NCBI RefSeq assembly: GCF_000424145.1
Contig: NZ_KE384140.1
Span: 1-64,000 of the forward strand
From: Butyrivibrio sp. AC2005
Lineage (GTDB): Bacteria > Bacillota > Clostridia > Lachnospirales > Lachnospiraceae
Direction of reading: 5' to 3'
DNA: 64,000 nt
Part shown: in pieces, positions 59,772-64,000 of the stretch
Position numbering within the stretch: the stretch's first letter is position 1
Layout: each line of letters starts with the position of its first letter
Made by a program: the position numbers and the translations under genes
The notes under the pieces: generated by a model
Databases searched by the model: none
What the model saw: the letters and a program-made list of their open reading frames with translations, nothing else
Told to the model about the DNA's origin: nothing

Positions 59772-59801
59772 CTCACCCATATGGGTATAAAGGAGGAAAG
59801 T

Positions 59802-61691
59802 ATGAAAAAGAAGGTATTATCAATCTTACTTGCATCCACTATGGCTTTTTCCATGGCGGCATGCGGAACAAGTAACCCTGCAGGAACAACAGATGCAGGT
59901 GCAGATTCAGCTGACGCAGAGGATGCTGATGACACAGCAGATGAAGCAGGAGATGCAGAAGGCGAAGCAGAGGATGCTTCAGACGATGCAGAAAGCACAG
60001 ATTCTGAGACAGAATCAAATGATGCAGACAGCGCAGACAGCGCAGACGCAGGCGAGACATCAGGAGAACTCGAGGGAGATTTATCTGACATCATCCCTTC
60101 AGAGACAGTAACACTTGATGTTTATGATCAGCTTGCTAACTACTCAGGCGAGCAGACAGGCTGGTTTGCAAAAGTTATGCTTGATAAGTTCAATGTTAAG
60201 CTCAACATCATCCCTGAAAATGACGGTGTCTATGACACACGTATGGAGTCAGGAAACCTCGGTGACCTTGTAATCTGGGGTAGTGATGGCGATCAGTATC
60301 AGCAGGCAGTTGATAAGGGAATGCTCTTTGACTGGGAAGAGGATGACCTTATTAAGGAATATGGTCCTTACATCCAGGCAAACATGGGACCTGCACTTGA
60401 GAAAAATAAGGGCATTTCATCTGATGGAAAGCTTTACGGATTTGGTTTTGATGTAACAAGATCAGCAAAGGATCCCGGATCTTTCATGTATACATGGGAT
60501 CTTCGTTATGACCTTTACGACCAGATCGGTTCACCTGAAATCAAGGATCTCGATGGACTTGTAGATGTTCTTGCACAGATGAAGGAAGCCTGCCCCACAG
60601 ATGATAACGGCAATCCGACTTATGGCGTATCACTTTTCAATGACTGGGACGGCGACATGGTTATGTTCGTAAAGTCAACAGCAACAGCTTACTATGGCTA
60701 TGATGAGTTCGGTCTTGGACTTTATGATTCTTCAACCCAGACCTTCCATCCTGTACTTGAGGAAAATGGTCCTTACCTTACAACTCTTAAGTTCTATAAC
60801 ACACTTTACCAGAAAGGCCTTCTTGATCCCGACTCACAGACACAGGGCTTCAATGGTATGCAGGAAGACTATCAGAACGGAACAGCTTTCTTAAATGTAT
60901 TCAACTTCATGGGTTCCGCTCTTTACAATACACCTGATCACCTCGCTGACGGCAAGGGAATGTTCCCTGTAAAGCCCACAGATGCTACACCTATCAGATA
61001 TGGTCTTAACATTTACGGCGGAAACAGAATCTGGTCAATCGGTGCAAACACAGAGTATCCTGAGCTTTGCATGGCTATCATCAACTGGCTTTCAACTCCC
61101 GAGGGACGCATGATTTCTGAGTATGGTCCTAAGGACGTATGCTGGTACTATGATGAAAATGGCAACACATGCTTTACAGAGACAGGTCTTGCATGCAAGA
61201 CAGACATCTCAACAGAGATGGGCAACGGTTATGACGGAACCTATGATGACGGTTCATTCAAGATGAACAACTCTACATGGGCACTTGATGCTCCTAACCC
61301 TGACAGCAACGGTGAGACCTTCAACTATCGTAATTGGGCTAGCTACTCTACAGAGGCAGGCTCTGACATTGAGAAAAAGTGGAGAGAGTTCGCAGGCGCT
61401 AACACACCTGACGGATATCTTGATAAGCAGGATTACATCCTTGCACCCGGCACAATGTACACAGGCGGCGTTCATTCAGATGAGCTCCAGGTAGTTTGGG
61501 ATCAGGTTTCAACCTGCGTAAAGGACAACTCATGGAAGGCTATCTATGCTGAGTCTGATGAAGAGTTCGACAAGATTGTTGCTGACATGATCCAGCAGGC
61601 TGAGGAGTATGGCTACGACGAGTGCATTGCTTTCCAGGAGAACGAGGCTAAGCTTCGCGCTGATGCAGAGAAGGCAGCTCTTGCAGAATAA
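59802..61691 (+). CDS. Extracellular solute-binding lipoprotein (family 1), main transport receptor
   Basis: 629 residues from ATG 59802 with AAAGGAGG upstream. Lipobox MAAC, then an exceptionally acidic Asp/Ala/Glu/Ser linker of about 75 residues, then a large family 1 binding domain (VTLDVYDQLANYSGEQ onward). It is paralogous to the lipoprotein at 52107 over the binding domain. The strong codon bias and position next to the two permeases mark it as the abundant transport receptor. Ligand unknown; the GH31 enzyme in the cluster points to an alpha-linked, possibly xylose-containing oligosaccharide. Confidence 0.9.
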   Translation: MKKKVLSILLASTMAFSMAACGTSNPAGTTDAGADSADAEDADDTADEAGDAEGEAEDASDDAESTDSETESNDADSADSADAGETSGELEGDLSDIIPSETVTLDVYDQLANYSGEQTGWFAKVMLDKFNVKLNIIPENDGVYDTRMESGNLGDLVIWGSDGDQYQQAVDKGMLFDWEEDDLIKEYGPYIQANMGPALEKNKGISSDGKLYGFGFDVTRSAKDPGSFMYTWDLRYDLYDQIGSPEIKDLDGLVDVLAQMKEACPTDDNGNPTYGVSLFNDWDGDMVMFVKSTATAYYGYDEFGLGLYDSSTQTFHPVLEENGPYLTTLKFYNTLYQKGLLDPDSQTQGFNGMQEDYQNGTAFLNVFNFMGSALYNTPDHLADGKGMFPVKPTDATPIRYGLNIYGGNRIWSIGANTEYPELCMAIINWLSTPEGRMISEYGPKDVCWYYDENGNTCFTETGLACKTDISTEMGNGYDGTYDDGSFKMNNSTWALDAPNPDSNGETFNYRNWASYSTEAGSDIEKKWREFAGANTPDGYLDKQDYILAPGTMYTGGVHSDELQVVWDQVSTCVKDNSWKAIYAESDEEFDKIVADMIQQAEEYGYDECIAFQENEAKLRADAEKAALAE

Positions 61692-61732
61692 AATTGTTAA
61701 ACCCACCTCCTAATTTTGGTGTTTAGTTGTAG

Positions 61733-61766
61733 GAAAAGCTGCGGCTTAGTTGGTCGCAGCTTTTTC
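61733..61766 (+). terminator. Intrinsic terminator of the permease-receptor operon
   Basis: GAAAAGCTGCG (61733-61743) pairs with CGCAGCTTTTTC (61755-61766) and provides its own T-run. Confidence 0.88.
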
Positions 61767-61769
61767 ATT

Positions 61770-61818
61770 TAAAGCCTTCCCCTTGGGGGGAAGGTGGCAC
61801 GAAGTGCCGGATGAGGGG
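61770..61818 (+). repeat. CCTTCCCC double-hairpin repeat
   Basis: Directly after the terminator. Stem 2 is GGCAC-GAA-GTGCC, as at 37889. Confidence 0.9.
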
Positions 61819-61905
61819 ATTTTTATACATATTTAACGAATAAACAGCATCCATTGTGATAGAATGTTAATTAGCAGACTGGAAACTAATCGGAAGGAGC
61901 TCTGC

Positions 61906-63693
61906 ATGCAAACCGTACTAATTGCGGATGACGAAGAAAATATCAGAGAAGGCATAAAGCTGATAATAGACTGGGACGAGCTTGGTTTTGAAATCGCAGG
62001 CACAGCATCAAACGGCGAGGAAGCCCTCTCAGCAATAAAAAAGCTTAAACCCACACTTGTAGTGATGGACATGCAGATGCCCAAGATACACGGAATAGAT
62101 GTAATAAAAAAGGCCAGGACCGAAGGTTATGACGGGTACTTCATTATATTATCGGGGTATTCCGATTTTTCCTATGCCCAGGACGCAATCAGAAACAGAG
62201 TAACCAACTATATCACAAAGCCCATCGACGAGGATGAGCTCTACGATACGGTTAAGAAGATAAAAGAAGAAATCGACAAAAACGCCAAGGAAGGTCGCCG
62301 CTCCGGTCAGATGCGAAACAAGGCCAAGAGCGTGGTGACGAGCGAACTATTACTTGGTACATATTTTGAAAAAGATGGAGCTGAAAACATCACTCTGACT
62401 GAGGACATCAAGGAAGAGCTTGATTCGATGCACCTTCTGGCACCTTTGTATCAGGTGGTGATCCACGAGACCTATCAGTCTGGATTAAAAAAGGAGAGCC
62501 AAAAGGATTATAAACTTACAGATTTGCTCTCGACTTTTCTTGATGAAAACAGCTTGGAAATTTTAAACGTCGAAGGCTACGACTGCATTCTTTTAAAGGG
62601 GAAGGCAGCGGTTTCGCGCTTCGAGGATTTTATATCACATTATGAAAAATCGCCGATAGAATCAGACAGCCCGCTTGATGAATTTTTCATAGCAATCGGG
62701 ACTGCGGTGGATTCACCGGTTAATATAGAGGATTCTTACGAGTCCGCCAAAAAACTTGCAGGCAGAAGGTTTTTCTGCGACGAGGGCGAGCACTTTGTAA
62801 GAGCGAAAAATGAGTGCGTAGGAGATTCCTACGGCGCTGGAAATGACAGATACAAAGACTCGTTTGGCACAGATAAAGGGAGTAAAGATATTTCTTCCGG
62901 TGAAGAAAAAGATAATTCATCAAATTCAGATAGAACCGGAAAAGAAATTGATTCGAGCCCTGGAAGTTCCGGAAATAAAAAAGAATCGGGATCCGGAGGT
63001 TCCGGAAATAATTCAGGCAGCACGGACATCAAAGAGACGCAGCGCCGAATCACAGAAGATATTCTGGATGCTCTGATCTCCGGAAACCGAACAGCCATGA
63101 TAAATTCCACCGAGGAATTGTACGATTATATAAAGGAAAACATCGCGGATAACTCGGATGCCTGCCTCTGTGCCACGGAGATTCTCCTTGGAATAAAGGA
63201 CAGACTGACGAAGCAGTACCCGATGATTTCTGAGATTTTTGACACACATGCAGGGATAATCGAGTTCATAGAGGGGCGTTTTTACCTCCATGAAATCCTG
63301 CAATACATGGTCGAGACTCTGGACAAGGCGCTCGGAAAATTGCATGAGCACACTGCTTCGGAGAACATAATTGACGACATCATTTCCTATACAGACAGAA
63401 ATTACGCGCAGCCACTGACTCTTGAAGATCTGGCTTCAAGATTTGGATATAACAGCGGATATCTGGGGCGACTTTTCACCAGGACCACGGGCACCGGCTA
63501 CAACTACTACCTAAACGAATGCCGCATCGGCAAGGCCAAGGAATTCTTGTCCGAGGGTAAGTACAAGGTGTACGAGGTTGCACAGCTTGTGGGCTATAAC
63601 GACGTGGACTATTTCAGTAAAAAGTTCCGCAAGCATGCCGGAATGACACCCGCAGAATTCCGCAGACAGAATAAAGATACTAACCACAATTAA
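61906..63693 (+). CDS. Response regulator, YesN/AraC-type
   Basis: 595 residues from ATG 61906 (GGAAGGAG upstream). Receiver domain with phospho-acceptor Asp55 in VVMDMQMPKIHG and TKPIDEDEL. Middle region with an inserted Ser/Gly/Lys/Asp-rich low-complexity stretch of about 70 residues (around 310-380). C-terminal AraC domain (LTLEDLASRFGYNSGYLGRLFTR and GYNDVDYFSKKFRK). It is the likely partner of the kinase at 53957 and activator of the uptake genes. A 27-base tandem repeat begins at its last codons. Confidence 0.9.
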   Translation: MQTVLIADDEENIREGIKLIIDWDELGFEIAGTASNGEEALSAIKKLKPTLVVMDMQMPKIHGIDVIKKARTEGYDGYFIILSGYSDFSYAQDAIRNRVTNYITKPIDEDELYDTVKKIKEEIDKNAKEGRRSGQMRNKAKSVVTSELLLGTYFEKDGAENITLTEDIKEELDSMHLLAPLYQVVIHETYQSGLKKESQKDYKLTDLLSTFLDENSLEILNVEGYDCILLKGKAAVSRFEDFISHYEKSPIESDSPLDEFFIAIGTAVDSPVNIEDSYESAKKLAGRRFFCDEGEHFVRAKNECVGDSYGAGNDRYKDSFGTDKGSKDISSGEEKDNSSNSDRTGKEIDSSPGSSGNKKESGSGGSGNNSGSTDIKETQRRITEDILDALISGNRTAMINSTEELYDYIKENIADNSDACLCATEILLGIKDRLTKQYPMISEIFDTHAGIIEFIEGRFYLHEILQYMVETLDKALGKLHEHTASENIIDDIISYTDRNYAQPLTLEDLASRFGYNSGYLGRLFTRTTGTGYNYYLNECRIGKAKEFLSEGKYKVYEVAQLVGYNDVDYFSKKFRKHAGMTPAEFRRQNKDTNHN

Positions 63694-63898
63694 ATACAGC
63701 AAAGAAGAAACCACAACTAAATACAGCAAAGAAGAAACCACAACTAAATACAGCAAAGAAGAAACCACAACTAAATACAGCAAAGAAGAAACCACAACTA
63801 AAGACAGCAAAGAAGAAACCATAATTAAAGACAGCAAAGAAGAAACCACAACTAAAGACAGCAAAGAAGAAACCATAATTAAAGACAGCGAAGATGAA
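63683..63898. repeat. Tandem 27-bp repeat, eight copies
   Basis: Units of 27 bases (ACCACAACTAAATACAGC...) run without gaps from 63683; the first overlaps the regulator's last codons and stop. Units 1-4 are nearly identical, 5-8 differ by TAC to GAC and ACAACT to ATAATT changes. In the regulator's frame each unit holds a stop; one base shifted, the array is fully open and would encode TTTKYSKEE-like nonapeptides. Confidence 0.92.
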
Positions 63899-63906
63899 AC
63901 CGCACA

Positions 63907-63958
63907 TAAAGCCTTCCCCCTGAGGGGGAAGGTGTCAGCGTAGCTGACGGATGAGGGG
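63907..63958 (+). repeat. CCTTCCCC double-hairpin repeat
   Basis: Stem 2 is GTCAGC-GTA-GCTGAC. The GGATGAGGGG tail is followed by AAAGGAGG, the Shine-Dalgarno of the last gene. Confidence 0.9.
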
Positions 63959-63973
63959 AGCAAAGGAGGCGAA

Positions 63974-64000
63974 ATGAGCTGGAATGACAATTTGAAAAAA
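63974..64000 (+). CDS. Start of a gene cut by the window end
   Basis: ATG at 63974 is preceded by AAAGGAGG at a good distance, and nine codons (MSWNDNLKK) are open to the last base. Product unknown. Confidence 0.6.

Noticed and set aside
59768-60094. Long reverse-strand frame of Ser/Ala-rich sequence over the binding protein linker
   Set aside because: It is the complement of the repetitive Asp/Ala linker codons and has no ribosome binding site or family resemblance.
63511-63990. Reverse-strand frames encoding repeated FFFAVF-like peptides
   Set aside because: They arise from the 27-bp tandem repeat read backwards; no start signal and no known protein.

Overview
The window looks like chromosomal DNA of a low-to-mid GC, Gram-positive, carbohydrate-fermenting Clostridia, most likely a rumen or gut Lachnospiraceae of the Butyrivibrio/Pseudobutyrivibrio type. 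This rests on YesM/YesN-type two-component systems, three sugar-uptake systems with lipoprotein binding proteins, AGGAGG-type ribosome binding sites, and many copies of an intergenic CCTTCCCC/GGGGAAGG double-hairpin repeat. The taxon is an inference; no rRNA or marker gene is present.

Region 1 (1-16.6 kb) is a surface-polysaccharide locus. After a transposase tail come a membrane acyltransferase, a polytopic possible GT-C protein and a GtrB-type glycosyltransferase. Next is a tightly coupled set: SDR, HMGL-like aldolase, acetolactate-synthase-like TPP enzyme, DXS-like enzyme and a GDP-mannose-hydrolase-like NUDIX protein. Then follow the CDP-3,6-dideoxyhexose genes rfbF, rfbH and rfbG plus a GtrA protein. 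A satD-DUF3307 pair with its own palindrome-framed promoter separates rfbG from rfbH. The simplest reading is a CDP-activated deoxysugar whose carbon skeleton is extended or branched by the aldolase and TPP enzymes.

Region 2 (16.6-23 kb) is an accessory island of AT-rich genes: two membrane proteins of unknown function (one with a PD-(D/E)xK-like domain), a small acidic protein, a DUF4258/YgiT-zinc-finger pair resembling toxin-antitoxin genes, an AAA-like ATPase with a PD-(D/E)xK tail, and an OLD-like/AAA_15 ATPase followed by a 33-codon remnant or small gene. It ends with twin palindromes over an extended -10 promoter and an intrinsic terminator.

Region 3 (23-46 kb) holds two parallel monosaccharide systems. 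The first is membrane-anchored sugar sensor, histidine kinase, AraC-type regulator, XylF-like lipoprotein, then chvE-gguA-gguB. The second is mglB-mglA-mglC followed by regulator, kinase, anchored sugar sensor and a second MglB-like lipoprotein. Between them lies a GGDEF-like protein that has lost its metal-binding Asp residues. Each transporter binding-protein gene is followed by a strong hairpin before the ATPase gene.

Region 4 (46-49.9 kb) carries an OGG1/AlkA-type DNA glycosylase, a 166-bp MITE-like palindrome, a GH114-like secreted protein and thiamine diphosphokinase. Region 5 (49.9-64 kb) is a third uptake system: GH31 alpha-xylosidase/alpha-glucosidase, a lipoprotein sensor, histidine kinase, serine hydrolase, two LplB/LplC-type permeases, an abundant-type binding lipoprotein and an AraC-type regulator.

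The most unusual non-coding feature is a family of structured elements at 39.67-40.14 kb and 49.1-49.57 kb. They share a core (TTGTWCGCGA, then CCGCAAGC 40-41 bases on). Around that core each locus repeats its own short word in both orientations: GGGTGAA at the first, TTGACGTAA at the second.
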